From the NCBI RefSeq assembly GCF_027497195.1, contig NZ_CP114905.1, positions 5,343,001 to 5,407,000 on the forward strand: 64,000 nt of DNA, written 5' to 3'. How positions within the stretch are numbered: the stretch's first letter is position 1; each line of letters starts with the position of its first letter. Below, piece by piece: positions 16,805-25,739 of this stretch. Made by a program: the position numbers and the translations under genes. Origin of the DNA: Streptomyces sp. WMMC500 (GTDB lineage: Bacteria; Actinomycetota; Actinomycetes; Streptomycetales; Streptomycetaceae). The notes beneath the pieces were generated by a model. It saw only the letters and a list, made by a program, of their open reading frames with translations. It was not told the origin of the DNA and did no database searches.

Positions 16805-18265
16805 CTACTTGTTCCACCGCTTGTTGGTGTCGTTGATCTCCAGCTCCGCCGCCGTCAGGTCGACGTGCAGGGGGATTCCGGGGCGGCTGCCCACCTTGAT
16901 CAGGAAGTTGCCGAGACCCGGTGGGTCGGCACGGCGACTGCTCGTGCCGTCCCACGCGGGTGGGGTGGACCAGTCGACCAGGAGGCGCTTCTCCGCCTCC
17001 GTCAGCTCCACGACCTGCCCGAGCTGCGGCATCTCCGCCGGCGGCAGGCCCGCGCAGATCACCATGCCCGCTCGTTCCACGAAGCCCTTCGCCTTGGTGC
17101 GGTCCTCCGCCGTGGGCAGGGCGAGGAGGTCGTCGATGCTGTGGGTGATCATGGCCAGGCCCACGCCGCGCTGCCGGTCCAGACGGGTGAGGGCGTTGAC
17201 GCGGTCGACCAGGCCCCGGCCCGCCTGGAGGACGCGCCACAGCTCGTCCATGACCAGGAAGTAGTTGCGCTGCGGTTCCAGACCGGCGTCCGCGAGCGCG
17301 TGTGCCGTGGAGACCGCGCCGAAGCCGTACGACCAGCAGGACAGCAGCGCCGCCGCCTGGAGCAGGACCTCGCTGTCGTCGATGCCGCTGACGTCGAAGC
17401 AGACCGGGCGGTCCAGCTTCATCGCCTCCGTCGTCGGGCGGGCGAACGTGCCGCCCAGGCGGCCGTCGCCGAGCAGAGCGGTGAGCGACGCCTCCAGGTT
17501 CTCGGTGATGTCCCGGTAGCGGGTGAGGTCGCCCCGGTCCAGCGCGACGGAACGCACCGCTTCCGGCGCGTCCTTGATGACCTGCACAAGGTCGCCGAGT
17601 ACGGGGGCGGGTCCCCCCGCGTGCCGGTCGTCCAGGACGTTCAGCGCCGCCGAGAGGATCGTCTCCTCGCGGTCGGTCGGCGGTTCCGTGCGCAGGATGG
17701 TCACCAGCGCGGAGACCATGTGCAGGCGGCGGCCGTGGATGTCGGCGAGGAGACGGTGGCGCGCGTCGCCGGTCAGGCGGGCCGCGGCCTGGACCGACTC
17801 GCCGGGGTCGAGGACGTTGAGGTTGCCCCGGCCGCGGCCGAGGCTGATGACCTGGCCGCCGATCGCGCGGATCAGGTCGACGTAGTCGGGCTTGAGGTCG
17901 CCGAAGATCAGCGGGTGGACGCCGTAGCCGGACAGGCCGAGGGCCATGCGCCGTACGGCGGTCGACTTGCCGAGGCCCGGGCGGCCCAGCACGAACATCG
18001 AGGGGTTGGCCAGCAGGTTCGTGCGGGTGAACCACGACACGGGGTCGCAGCACACCGTGGCCCCCGAGTCGAGGTCACGGCCCAGCGGCACCCCGACCAT
18101 CGGGGTACCGGCTCCGGCGCCGAACGGCCAGAGGCCGCAGACCTGTACGGAGGTGCCGCGCCACTCGGGTGCGGGATCGACGTAGCCGACCGTGCCGCCG
18201 CCGGGTCCCGGCCAGCCCCGGGCGGTGGGGCGCGGCTCGCGGGGTTCCTTGGTCGTACGTGCCAT
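16805..18265 (-). CDS. VirB4/TraC-like secretion ATPase, set A
   Basis: The product is 486 residues. Walker A is VLGRPGLGKST at about 92-102 and the Walker B region is YFLVMDELWRVLQAG; IFGDLKPDYVDLIRAIGGQV is the VirB4/HerA-like second strand. GLAMITHSIDDLLALP is sensor-like. It lacks the long N-terminal half of proteobacterial VirB4; that role probably falls to the SCO6880-type protein encoded just upstream. It should power substrate or pilus movement at the inner face of the membrane. Start chosen at the ATG preceded by AGAGGAAGAG. It is the last gene of the minus-strand operon; its set B paralogue at 33685 is collinear. Confidence 0.87.
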   Translation of the reverse strand: MARTTKEPREPRPTARGWPGPGGGTVGYVDPAPEWRGTSVQVCGLWPFGAGAGTPMVGVPLGRDLDSGATVCCDPVSWFTRTNLLANPSMFVLGRPGLGKSTAVRRMALGLSGYGVHPLIFGDLKPDYVDLIRAIGGQVISLGRGRGNLNVLDPGESVQAAARLTGDARHRLLADIHGRRLHMVSALVTILRTEPPTDREETILSAALNVLDDRHAGGPAPVLGDLVQVIKDAPEAVRSVALDRGDLTRYRDITENLEASLTALLGDGRLGGTFARPTTEAMKLDRPVCFDVSGIDDSEVLLQAAALLSCWSYGFGAVSTAHALADAGLEPQRNYFLVMDELWRVLQAGRGLVDRVNALTRLDRQRGVGLAMITHSIDDLLALPTAEDRTKAKGFVERAGMVICAGLPPAEMPQLGQVVELTEAEKRLLVDWSTPPAWDGTSSRRADPPGLGNFLIKVGSRPGIPLHVDLTAAELEINDTNKRWNK

Positions 18266-18297
18266 GGAAACTCTTCCTCTGCTTCTTCCTCGTCCCA

Positions 18298-19794
18298 CTA
18301 CACCGCGTCGCGTACGGTCTGCGGCACCGCCGTGTGCAGCGGCAGCACCAGCCCCAGCGGCAGCGCCGCCGCGAACGCCGCCGCCTGGGAGCCGTAGACG
18401 GGCCGCACCGCGATGCGGGCGGCGGGTGCCAGGTTGTCCACGGCCGCGGCCGCGTTCGCCAGTTCCCCGGCGGAGCTGACCGTCGCGGTGATCAGCAGGC
18501 CGAAGCGGATCACCCCGTGCCCCTGGGCCTGTTCCTCGGTGGTCCGGCGCGCCGAGGTGACCTCGGCGTCGTCGCGGGCCTGCCCGACCTGTGACTGCTG
18601 GGCGTTGAACAGGGCGTTCTTGTAGTCCTGTTGGACGACGCGGGCGCCCTCGGCGCGGGTGTGCGGGCGGTAGAGGAGGGTGACCCGCTTGCGGGCTATG
18701 TCGCGGTTGGGCTGGACCAGTCCGGTCAGGACGTTGGAGAACACCTCGCCCTGCGGGGCCTCGGTCATGGCCCAGGTCACGCTGAACGCCCCGTCGTGCC
18801 GGTAGTGGTCCCAGGCCTCCTGGGCCGCCATGGGGCCGGCCTGATCCCAGGTCAGTCCCGTGCCGCCGGTGGCCCGTGCCTCCTCCACCAGAGGCGCCAC
18901 GGTCGGGTCGTAGGCGACGCGCACCGACTCGGCGAGCTCGGTCGCGGTCATCGGTACGGCCGCACCGGCGCCGGTCATGGACAGCCCGGCGGTCAGGCCG
19001 GGCAGCCGGGTGCCGATGTGCACCGCCATGTCCTCGGCGGTGCGGCGGGGAGTGCCGGGGCGGGCCGCGCCGGAGTACGTCAGGGCGATGCGCGTGGTGA
19101 TCTGCGCAGAGCCGGCGGGGTAGGCGGACAGGACTTCACTCAGCATCGCCCTGGCGAGGCGGGGGGCGTCGTCGACGGCGGCGTCGATCTCGTGCTGGAG
19201 CCGGATCCCGGAGTCGGGGGCGCTCTCCACGGTGACGCTCGCGGCGACGAGGCCCGGCTCGGCGCCCAGGGCGGACAGCCACTGGCCCCAGTGGGCCACC
19301 CAGGTGTCGACCTGCTGCTCGTCGACGAGGGCGCCGCCGTCCGCGTCGCAGGCGATGACGGCGGTGTGGTGTCCGGTCGCCGGGATCGTGATCACGGCGA
19401 ACGGGCGGCCGTAGCCGTCCTGCGCCTCCGTCAGCGTGGACTCGGCGGCCAGGCCGGGCAGTCGGCAGGTGCCGTAGCCGGCCCGGCCGAGCGGGCCCGA
19501 GCGGTAGTGGTGGCCACCGGAGGAGGAGGTACGCCACCAGGCCAGCCGCACCGCGCCGCGCTGCATCAGCGTGCGGCCGTGCCGGTCCTTCACCGCGAGC
19601 GGGGCCATGAGAAGCACCAGACCGACCGCCACGGCCAGCGCGATCCAGATGGAGATCAGCGTGAGCAGCACCACGACGGCCAGCCCGGAGAACAGCAGCA
19701 AGGTCGCCCCCAGGGACAGACCGCGCAGGCCGGAGGTGCGGGGTTTGCGGAAGTTGCCGTAGGTGCGGGGGGTGGGCGCTTCAGTGGCTGCCAC
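18298..19794 (-). CDS. SCO6880-type membrane protein of type IV secretion locus, set A
   Basis: The product is 498 residues, the same length as its set B paralogue at 32192. An N-terminal YGNFRKPRTSGLRGLSLG leads into two adjacent membrane helices (about 26-70), a PrgI/VirB3-like arrangement, followed by a long cytoplasmic domain (TYSGAARPGTPRRTAEDMAV, KRVTLLYRPHTRAEGARVVQ) reminiscent of the N-terminal half of VirB4. The GTG start at 19794 has AGGAGGAG with a short spacer and overlaps the end of the preceding gene by 14 bases, so the two are translationally coupled. Together with the downstream ATPase it probably makes a split VirB3-VirB4 unit. Confidence 0.84.
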   Translation of the reverse strand: MAATEAPTPRTYGNFRKPRTSGLRGLSLGATLLLFSGLAVVVLLTLISIWIALAVAVGLVLLMAPLAVKDRHGRTLMQRGAVRLAWWRTSSSGGHHYRSGPLGRAGYGTCRLPGLAAESTLTEAQDGYGRPFAVITIPATGHHTAVIACDADGGALVDEQQVDTWVAHWGQWLSALGAEPGLVAASVTVESAPDSGIRLQHEIDAAVDDAPRLARAMLSEVLSAYPAGSAQITTRIALTYSGAARPGTPRRTAEDMAVHIGTRLPGLTAGLSMTGAGAAVPMTATELAESVRVAYDPTVAPLVEEARATGGTGLTWDQAGPMAAQEAWDHYRHDGAFSVTWAMTEAPQGEVFSNVLTGLVQPNRDIARKRVTLLYRPHTRAEGARVVQQDYKNALFNAQQSQVGQARDDAEVTSARRTTEEQAQGHGVIRFGLLITATVSSAGELANAAAAVDNLAPAARIAVRPVYGSQAAAFAAALPLGLVLPLHTAVPQTVRDAV

Positions 19795-21052
19795 GGTGCT
19801 CCTCCTGCTGGTCGTCGGTGGGCCGGCGGGACGGCACGGGCACGGGCTCCGGCTCCTCCCGCTCGTACGGGTGCGTCTGCTCGGTGTCCTCCGGATCCCC
19901 GGGACGGGCGGGACCCTTCGCGGTGCGCTCGGCGTCCGGCGCCCCGGCCGGCCCCTCCGCGCCGCGGGCGGCGGCGCCCGCCCTTGCGGCGTTGCGCGCC
20001 CCGGTGCCGCTCGACCCGGCGGCCCCGACGGCGGCGCCCGGCACCGACCGGCCGGCGGCCAGGCTCCGCAGGTGCGGTACGGACAGCGCCCCGGTGACCG
20101 CGGCCGCTCCACCGCCTGCGGCGGACGCCCCGGCGGCCCGGCCCGTTCCCGAGATCGCCGCCTGTGCGACCGGGGCGGCGAACCGCATCAGCGCGGGCAG
20201 GGTGAGGCAGGCGAGGACGATCAGCACCACTCCGGAGACCATGGAGACGACCTCGTTCTCCTGCCGCCGGCCGGTCATCGCGAACGCCGCGGCGTAGATC
20301 ACGGCAGCGGCCGGTTTGTACAGCACGAAGGCGACCAGCCAGCCGGCGAACCTGCGGAACATGACCCGGCCGCCGGCGGTGCCGCTGACCGCCGCCGCCA
20401 GGGGCAGCGTGCCGGTGAGGATCACCAGCATGGCCAGGCGCACGATCATCAGCGCGATCTGCGCGACGCTGGCGGCGAGCACCAGGATGGCCATGGTCAG
20501 GACGAGGAACGAGGAGTCCGTGCCCCCGAGCGCCAGCATGGCCGAGGTGCGTTTGTCGAACTCCGCGACGCACTCGGCCACCGGCTCCCCGGCGGCGCTG
20601 ATCTGCCGGCAGCCGGTGGACCTGTCGATGATCCAGACGCTGAACTTGTCTCCCGCCGCGGTCAGCAGATTGACGGTGGCGACCCCGGCCGAGGAGACCA
20701 CCACCAGGTTGAGCACCCCCTGCAGCGCCTGCCGGGCGGGCTCGCCGCGACGCTGCCAGGCGAGGTGCCCCGCGGCGACCAGCAGACACAGCACGGCCGC
20801 GAACGAGGTGAGCCACAGCGTGGAGCCGCGCAGGAACGCGACCGGGCCGCTGTCGTCGCTCAGGTCGGGACCGCCCAGGTCCAACCAGGCGCTGCCGAGC
20901 GCCTTGACCGTGGTACTCGCCGCCTGTGCGGCGCTCTCGGCGATGTCGTCGAACGCGCTGCCACCGAGATCCTCCGGTGCCGTACCCGCCCCGTCGCCGA
21001 CGCAGTAGCCGCCGACCGTCGGGGACACGAAGCCGAAGTCACAGCCCGCCAT
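19781..21052 (-). CDS. VirB6/TrbL-like multispanning membrane protein, set A
   Basis: The product is 423 residues. After about 60 residues including a few Cys, there are about six hydrophobic segments (LWLTSFAAVLCLLVAAGHLA, LVLTMAILVLAASVAQIALM, LAMLVILTGTLPLAAAVSGT, FAGWLVAFVLYKPAAAVIYA, GVVLIVLACLTLPALMRFAA). GTLPLAAA followed by a W..K..GW.VAF.LYKP segment is shared with the set B paralogue at 30829. The C-terminal 130 residues are Ala/Gly- then Glu/Pro-rich and probably cytoplasmic. The ATG overlaps the previous TGA by one base (TGATG), indicating coupling. Expected role: the membrane channel of the secretion apparatus. Confidence 0.84.
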   Translation of the reverse strand: MAGCDFGFVSPTVGGYCVGDGAGTAPEDLGGSAFDDIAESAAQAASTTVKALGSAWLDLGGPDLSDDSGPVAFLRGSTLWLTSFAAVLCLLVAAGHLAWQRRGEPARQALQGVLNLVVVSSAGVATVNLLTAAGDKFSVWIIDRSTGCRQISAAGEPVAECVAEFDKRTSAMLALGGTDSSFLVLTMAILVLAASVAQIALMIVRLAMLVILTGTLPLAAAVSGTAGGRVMFRRFAGWLVAFVLYKPAAAVIYAAAFAMTGRRQENEVVSMVSGVVLIVLACLTLPALMRFAAPVAQAAISGTGRAAGASAAGGGAAAVTGALSVPHLRSLAAGRSVPGAAVGAAGSSGTGARNAARAGAAARGAEGPAGAPDAERTAKGPARPGDPEDTEQTHPYEREEPEPVPVPSRRPTDDQQEEHRGSH

Positions 21053-21810
21053 CACACACCTCCCCATGCGGTGTAGCCGGCGAGGGAGTCGACCGGCGTG
21101 GGGGCCGCGGGCTCTGCCGGGTACTCCAGCTTCCAGTCGCCGTCCTGCCACAGCATCGTCGTGGTGGCGGCCTGCATGCGGCCGTCCGGGAACCGCCAGA
21201 CGGTCTGGATCACCGCCGCGGTGTCGCTGTAGGTGACGAACCTGAACCCGGCGATCTGCCCGTGGGCGCCGTCCTCCGCGTCCGGGGGCGCGGTCTCCTC
21301 CGCCGCGGCCCGGTCCTCGATGTAGGCGTCGCGGCCCGCGCCGACGGTCTGGGCGCGAGTCACCTCCATCCAGTCGTCGGCGGCCAGGTAGCGGACGCTG
21401 ATCTGGCTGCTGGCCAGCAGGGCGCCGACGGGGGTGCGCGCGTAGCAGCGGGCCACGTCCCCGCCGGCCACGGCCGGGCCGGCGGCCTCCGAGGAGGGGA
21501 GGGCGACGGCGCGATACAGGGTCCAAGTCACCCCGTCGGGAGCGGCGGTGGGTGTGTCCTGCTGCTCGTCGGCCAACTCGGGGCAGGGGGAGCCGTCGCC
21601 GGCGGGCGTGGACCCCGGCGGACGGGCCGTTCCGGCACCGGACGTCTGGGCGGCGGCGGGGTCGTCGGTGCCGGAGTCGTCCGGGCTGACGGCGACCACG
21701 GCGCCGATGACGGCGACGAAGCCGATGAACGCGGCGGCGAGGACGAAGCCGGTGCGCAGCCACGGACTGCGCGGCTCGTCGGCCGCGGCGCGGCTGCCTG
21801 GCTCTGTCAT
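21052..21810 (-). CDS. VirB8/TcpC-like conjugation protein, set A
   Basis: The product is 252 residues. One membrane helix near the N-terminus (WLRTGFVLAAAFIGFVAVIG) is followed by an exported domain with a low-complexity Asp/Pro linker and a core ending in a strand-rich fold (CYARTPVGALLASSQISVRY, FRFVTYSDTAAVIQTVWRFP, TMLWQDGDWKLEYP). The core resembles NTF2-like VirB8/TcpC proteins that bridge the membrane in actinobacterial and Gram-positive conjugation systems. The paralogue at 30039 shares the CFARTPVGA and RDGDWK landmarks. Coupled by one-base overlap to the VirB6-like gene downstream. Confidence 0.82.
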   Translation of the reverse strand: MTEPGSRAAADEPRSPWLRTGFVLAAAFIGFVAVIGAVVAVSPDDSGTDDPAAAQTSGAGTARPPGSTPAGDGSPCPELADEQQDTPTAAPDGVTWTLYRAVALPSSEAAGPAVAGGDVARCYARTPVGALLASSQISVRYLAADDWMEVTRAQTVGAGRDAYIEDRAAAEETAPPDAEDGAHGQIAGFRFVTYSDTAAVIQTVWRFPDGRMQAATTTMLWQDGDWKLEYPAEPAAPTPVDSLAGYTAWGGV

Positions 21811-21903
21811 GGTCGCTTCCTCATGCTCGGTGGGCTCCCCTCAGGTGATGGGTGGTCGGTTGGCCGGTGCCGCAGGTCCGATGGCCGTCTCCTCACCCGC
21901 TTG

Positions 21904-22236
21904 TCACACGAGTGCGCCGACGATGCCGGAGGCGGAGCCGACGAGCACGCACGCACCCAGGACGAAGCCGAGTCCCCTGGCGTGCTCGCGGCCACCTCCC
22001 CGGGAGTGGTCGACCGCCATCCGGGCGGCGACGCCGAAGATGCCCGCGACGCACAGAGCGGTGACGGACCAGGCCACCCACTTGAGCACCTTCAGCAGGT
22101 CGTCTGCTCCGGGCGGCGGCTCTCCCTCGCCCACGTCCGGCACGCCCGAGGGCTGCGGCGAGGCCGCGGCGAGGTGACCAACATGAGTGACGTACGTGGG
22201 GACGTCCGACAGGACGGCCGCCAGCAGACTGGACAA
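21904..22236 (-). CDS. Small two-helix membrane protein, VirB2-like, set A
   Basis: The product is 110 residues. Two hydrophobic helices (VLKWVAWSVTALCVAGIFGV and LGFVLGACVLVGSASGIVGA) flank a short charged loop (DHSRGGGREHARG). This layout, with an Arg/Gly/Glu loop, recurs in the set B proteins at 29299 and 29679 and resembles VirB2/pilin-like or holin-like subunits of type IV secretion systems. No cleavable signal peptide is obvious. It lies between the deviant P-loop gene and the VirB8-like gene in the minus-strand operon. Confidence 0.8.
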   Translation of the reverse strand: MSSLLAAVLSDVPTYVTHVGHLAAASPQPSGVPDVGEGEPPPGADDLLKVLKWVAWSVTALCVAGIFGVAARMAVDHSRGGGREHARGLGFVLGACVLVGSASGIVGALV

Positions 22237-22248
22237 CGCGGTTCCCCT

Positions 22249-22860
22249 CTACACGGGTCGGGTAAGTCGGGTCAGGTCGCGCGCCAGCGGCGCGCACTCC
22301 TTGGGCAGGTGCGACAGGGGCGGCTCGCCGAGCCGCCAGTGCTCCACCCACGGGATCTCCCACATCCGGGGCACCGCGCCGGAGACCAGCCGCACCAGGT
22401 TCTGGAGGATCTTGGGGCGTCGGCCGGGAACGTCGGCGACGACGACGAGGCCGAGCAGGTCGATGCCGGTGACCATGCCCGAGGCCCACTGCTGCGCGGC
22501 GTTCTGCGCGGCCTCGAGGCCGTGCGCGCTGGAGCGGGCGACCAGCACGACCGGTTCGGTCCGCGCGGACGCGGGCCAGGCGCGGCCCGCGTCCCGGCCG
22601 CCGGGCACGGCCCGCTCCAGCGTGCTGACACCCGCACCGCCGTGTACGCCCAGCCACCACCAGGCGCGATTGTCGCCAAGTCGCGGCGGAGCGACGGGCA
22701 GCGCCTGCTCGGGCGGCGGCACTCCGGCCCCCTGGGGCGCCGCCGGGCCGGTGAGTTCCACCGGCACGCTCTGAACCGATCGACGCGGATGCCCGTTTGT
22801 GCTCCCGGAAGTGCGCGGTTGCGGCAGCCAGGGATTGACGACCGGTCCATCCCTTGTCAC
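22249..22860 (-). CDS. Deviant P-loop (DUF6668-like) protein, set A
   Basis: The product is 203 residues. After 60 Pro-rich residues comes a ParA/MinD-like but shortened P-loop, LGVHGGAGVSTLERA (about 70-84), in which the usual GKGGVGKT Lys residues are missing. Later strands PVVLVARSSAHGLEAAQNAA and GLLGLVV-like LLGLVVVADVPGR follow. The set B paralogue at 28574 has the same GGAGxST motif. I believe this is the family annotated as DUF6668. Its catalytic competence is doubtful. The GTG start at 22860 has GGAGAGGG upstream; it is the first gene of the set A operon and divergent from the NlpC/P60 gene. Confidence 0.78.
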   Translation of the reverse strand: MTRDGPVVNPWLPQPRTSGSTNGHPRRSVQSVPVELTGPAAPQGAGVPPPEQALPVAPPRLGDNRAWWWLGVHGGAGVSTLERAVPGGRDAGRAWPASARTEPVVLVARSSAHGLEAAQNAAQQWASGMVTGIDLLGLVVVADVPGRRPKILQNLVRLVSGAVPRMWEIPWVEHWRLGEPPLSHLPKECAPLARDLTRLTRPV

Positions 22861-22973
22861 GAGATCACCCTCTCCTGCCGACACAACGGGTTGAGTATAT
22901 ACATAAGTTACGAATGTAGCGCAAGCGATTATTTCTCTTAAGTACGACATATAGGGCGAGTTGGGGGTTGGGG
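22861..22973. promoter_or_regulatory. AT-rich divergent promoter region of the secretion locus
   Basis: The 113 bases between divergent starts are strikingly AT-rich for this genome, with GTATATACATAAGTTAC at 22894 onward and a TTATTTCTCTTAAGTACG stretch after it. They probably hold back-to-back promoters for set A (minus) and the NlpC/P60-led operon (plus). The low GC could also mark a site bound by a nucleoid protein such as Lsr2. Confidence 0.62.
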
Positions 22974-24029
22974 ATGAGCGGCGACACCGCTCGCGCGAGA
23001 TCGGCGCTGCTGCTGGCGGGCGGGGCCGTCCTGGGGCTGCTCGGCTCGGTGGTCGGCCTGTCGGTGGTGGGGGGAGCCGTGGAGCGGCGGGAGGACTCCG
23101 CGCCCGTGGGGTTCGCCACCGCGCTCGACGCCGGCCGCGTCCCGGACGAGTTCGTGCCGTGGATCGAACGCGCCGGCCGGCAGTGCGCGGAGGTCAGTGC
23201 TCCGCTGCTGGCCGCGCAGATCCAGGCGGAGTCCGGCTGGAATCCCGACGCGGTCAGCCCCGCCAGTGCCCAGGGGCTGAGCCAGTTCATCCCCGGTACC
23301 TGGGAGACGTGGGGGGTGGACGCGGCGGGCAAGGACGGCAGTCCCCGACCGGACGGCGTCGCCGACCCGTTCACTCCGGGCGACGCCATCATGACCCAGG
23401 CCCGCTACGACTGCTGGCTCGCCGGCAAGGTCGAGGATCTGGGCCTCGGCGGCGACACCACACGGCTGCTGCTCGCCGCGTACAACGCCGGCCCCGGTGC
23501 GGTCGAGGAGTACGGCGGCGTGCCGCCGTACCCGGAGACCCAGGCCTACGTCGCCACGATCATCGAGTCGATGGCCGACTTCACCGGCGGCGCGCCGGCC
23601 GAGGAGGACGGCGGCGCGTTCGGCGACCGGGTGGTGGCCCACGCGAAGGAATGGCTCGGCACCCCGTACTCGTGGGGCGGCGGAGGCCCCGAGGGCCCTT
23701 CCCGCGGGTTCGCGCAGGGCGCGGACACGGTCGGGTTCGACTGCTCCAGCTTCGTCCAGTACGCGGTCTACCACGCCAGCGGCGGTCGCGTACTGCTGCC
23801 GCGGGTCTCCCAGCTCCAGGTCACCGAGGGCGTGCCGGTGCCGCGCGAGGACATGCGCCCCGGTGACGTCATCGGGTTCAACCAGCACGGCAGCTATGAC
23901 CACATCGGCATCTACCTCGGCGGCGGGCAGCTCATCCACGCGCCGAAGACCGGTGACGTGGTCAAGATCAGCGACCTCGACGAGCCCTACTACGACGGCA
24001 TGCCCCAGATTGTGAGGCGCTTCGGATGA
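22974..24029 (+). CDS. Lytic transglycosylase-NlpC/P60 bifunctional peptidoglycan hydrolase
   Basis: The product is 351 residues. An N-terminal membrane segment (about 8-34) is followed by an SLT domain (about 60-190) with catalytic Glu in AAQIQAESGWNPD, the AQGLSQFIPGTW motif, and LLAAYNAGPGAVEEYGG. Residues about 215-351 form an NlpC/P60 endopeptidase with Cys in VGFDCSSFVQYA, His in YDHIGIYLGGG and polar residue region LIHAPKTG. This is the VirB1/TcpG-like hydrolase that opens the cell wall for the secretion channel. The ATG at 22974 follows a GGGGG run. It overlaps the next lipoprotein gene by ATGA. Confidence 0.92.
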   Translation: MSGDTARARSALLLAGGAVLGLLGSVVGLSVVGGAVERREDSAPVGFATALDAGRVPDEFVPWIERAGRQCAEVSAPLLAAQIQAESGWNPDAVSPASAQGLSQFIPGTWETWGVDAAGKDGSPRPDGVADPFTPGDAIMTQARYDCWLAGKVEDLGLGGDTTRLLLAAYNAGPGAVEEYGGVPPYPETQAYVATIIESMADFTGGAPAEEDGGAFGDRVVAHAKEWLGTPYSWGGGGPEGPSRGFAQGADTVGFDCSSFVQYAVYHASGGRVLLPRVSQLQVTEGVPVPREDMRPGDVIGFNQHGSYDHIGIYLGGGQLIHAPKTGDVVKISDLDEPYYDGMPQIVRRFG

Positions 24030-24685
24030 CTCCCTCCCGCACGCGCGGTGCCACCGCGGCGGCCGCGACGGCACTCGCGGCCGTCCTCGCCGCGGCGGGG
24101 TGCGGTTCCGGCACCGACGGCGGGCGGCAGGGGCCCGCGACGCCCTCGGCTCCCGCCGCGACCGGCACCGGCCCGTACCCGGTCCCGTCCGACGCCGCCG
24201 AGGCCGCGCCGCTGCCCGCGGGCTCGGGGGGTGGTACGCCCAAGGGAGGCGTCCCCCGGCCGGACGACGTCGACCAGACCGACGCCGACGCGGTCAGCAA
24301 GGGCGCCCTCACGGTGATGAGGACGTTCGACACCGCCGTCGACCGCGGCCCGTCCGACGCCGAGGCGCGGGCCGCGAGCGCGGGCTGGCTGACCCACGCG
24401 TACGCGACGAGCCTGAGCGAGCACCGGTCCCGCTCGGCCCCCGGCGCCCAGTGGCGGGAGTGGGCCGGCCACCGTGCCTACACCACCGCCGCGTTGGAGA
24501 AGACCGAGGACGCCGCCAAGCCCGCCGACACCGACACCGATGCCTGGCGCCAGTGGGCCGTCACCACCACCCCCCGCGGGCGCGACGGATGGACGGGCGA
24601 GCCCGCCACCGTCCCGGCGTACGTGCACCTCACGCGCAAGGCAGCCGGCGAAGCGTGGCGGGTTGACGACGTCCTCTTCCAGTAG
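24026..24685 (+). CDS. Lipoprotein of the secretion locus
   Basis: The product is 219 residues. A signal peptide with an Ala-rich core ends in the lipobox LAAAGC (Cys at about 26). The mature part is a Pro/Ala linker plus an alpha/beta region with many Trp (WREWAGHRAYTTAALEK, WRQWAVTTTPRGRDGW, WRVDDVLFQ), resembling the small exported domains found in conjugation loci. It overlaps the peptidoglycan hydrolase gene by four bases (ATGA) and so is co-translated. Expected outside the membrane, possibly a channel accessory. Precise role unknown. Confidence 0.84.
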   Translation: MTPSRTRGATAAAATALAAVLAAAGCGSGTDGGRQGPATPSAPAATGTGPYPVPSDAAEAAPLPAGSGGGTPKGGVPRPDDVDQTDADAVSKGALTVMRTFDTAVDRGPSDAEARAASAGWLTHAYATSLSEHRSRSAPGAQWREWAGHRAYTTAALEKTEDAAKPADTDTDAWRQWAVTTTPRGRDGWTGEPATVPAYVHLTRKAAGEAWRVDDVLFQ

Positions 24686-24745
24686 CCGGACCCCATGGCC
24701 CCGGATCCCGAAGCCCGCACAGCCACACCGCCGGAGGAATCCCTC

Positions 24746-25717
24746 ATGCAAACGACACGCGAGTCCACCGAGTTCACGGAGTCCACGGACGTGCCCTCGT
24801 GGCCGGTCTACGCCCTCACCGTGCACGACGACGGACGGATCACCGCCTCTGGTCCGCTGGTGCCGGTCGCCGGGCACCCCACCCGCGCCGCGGCCGTCGC
24901 CGAGGTGGCCGCCGCGGCCGCCCGGCTCGGCCGTGCGGTGCGGGCCGAGGCCACCGAGGCGGACGGCACCGTGTGGCACCTGGTCATCTCGCCCGACGGA
25001 GCGGTGGGGGAGCTCCCGGGCGGTGCACAACGCGGCAAGGCACCGAGCGGACGGCGTGCCAGGGCACCCAGGAGACGCGACGACCGGCCTCCTGCCGGCG
25101 CGCAGCCCGAGTCCGGCGCGTACGCCGAGTCCCTGGCCCAGGTCACGGAACACCTGAAGGCGGGCCGTATCGACGAGGCCGCCACGCTCGCCGCGCGGCT
25201 TGACGAGCAGGCTTCCGGCAGCCTCGGGGTATCCGACTCCGACGCCCTGCGCATCCGCGAGGTCCGCGCCCGCGTCACCGCGGTGGCCGGGGACGCCGTC
25301 GGCAGCCTGAAGCTGTTCCGCGACATCGCCGAGCGATGGCACTACCGGGGGGAGGGTGAGCGGGCCGAGGCCGCGGCGACCCGCGCGGAAACCCTCTGGA
25401 TGGGGATCACGGACGTGGACACCGCGTTGTCCGCCGGGGACGCCATGATCCGCCTGCGCAACCAGCTTCCGGGCGAGACGGGAGAGGCGCTCGCCGCCGT
25501 ACTGGAACACCAGGCGCGGCTGACCGCGGCCCGCGACGAGGGCGGACCGCAGCCGCAGCGCCGGCCGGCCGCACCGGCATCCTCTCCACCCGCGCCCTCC
25601 GCGGTGGACCTTCCCGCCGCGACGTCAGCCACGGTGGATCCGGCCGGCGCGGTGCAGCCGCGGCGTCCGATGCGTTCCTGGGAGCGGCCGGCGCAGGACA
25701 TCCCGGCGGCGACATGA
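24746..25717 (+). CDS. Shared-domain TPR-like protein (copy 1)
   Basis: The product is 323 residues. Residues about 13-85 (WPVYALTVHDDGRITASGPL to HLVISPDGAVGELPG) are a divergent copy of the N-terminal domain found in the lectin at 9631 and the protein at 27511. Residues about 125-265 are helical and TPR-like (SLAQVTEHLKAGRIDEAATL, SLKLFRDIAERWHYRGEG). The C-terminus is Pro/Ala-rich. The ATG at 24746 has GGAGGAA with a 6-base spacer. It follows the lipoprotein gene and probably shares its transcript. No signal peptide or membrane segment is seen, so it is probably cytoplasmic. A scaffold or chaperone role is inference. Confidence 0.8.
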   Translation: MQTTRESTEFTESTDVPSWPVYALTVHDDGRITASGPLVPVAGHPTRAAAVAEVAAAAARLGRAVRAEATEADGTVWHLVISPDGAVGELPGGAQRGKAPSGRRARAPRRRDDRPPAGAQPESGAYAESLAQVTEHLKAGRIDEAATLAARLDEQASGSLGVSDSDALRIREVRARVTAVAGDAVGSLKLFRDIAERWHYRGEGERAEAAATRAETLWMGITDVDTALSAGDAMIRLRNQLPGETGEALAAVLEHQARLTAARDEGGPQPQRRPAAPASSPPAPSAVDLPAATSATVDPAGAVQPRRPMRSWERPAQDIPAAT

Positions 25718-25739
25718 CACGCCCCGGGGCGGGCACGGG

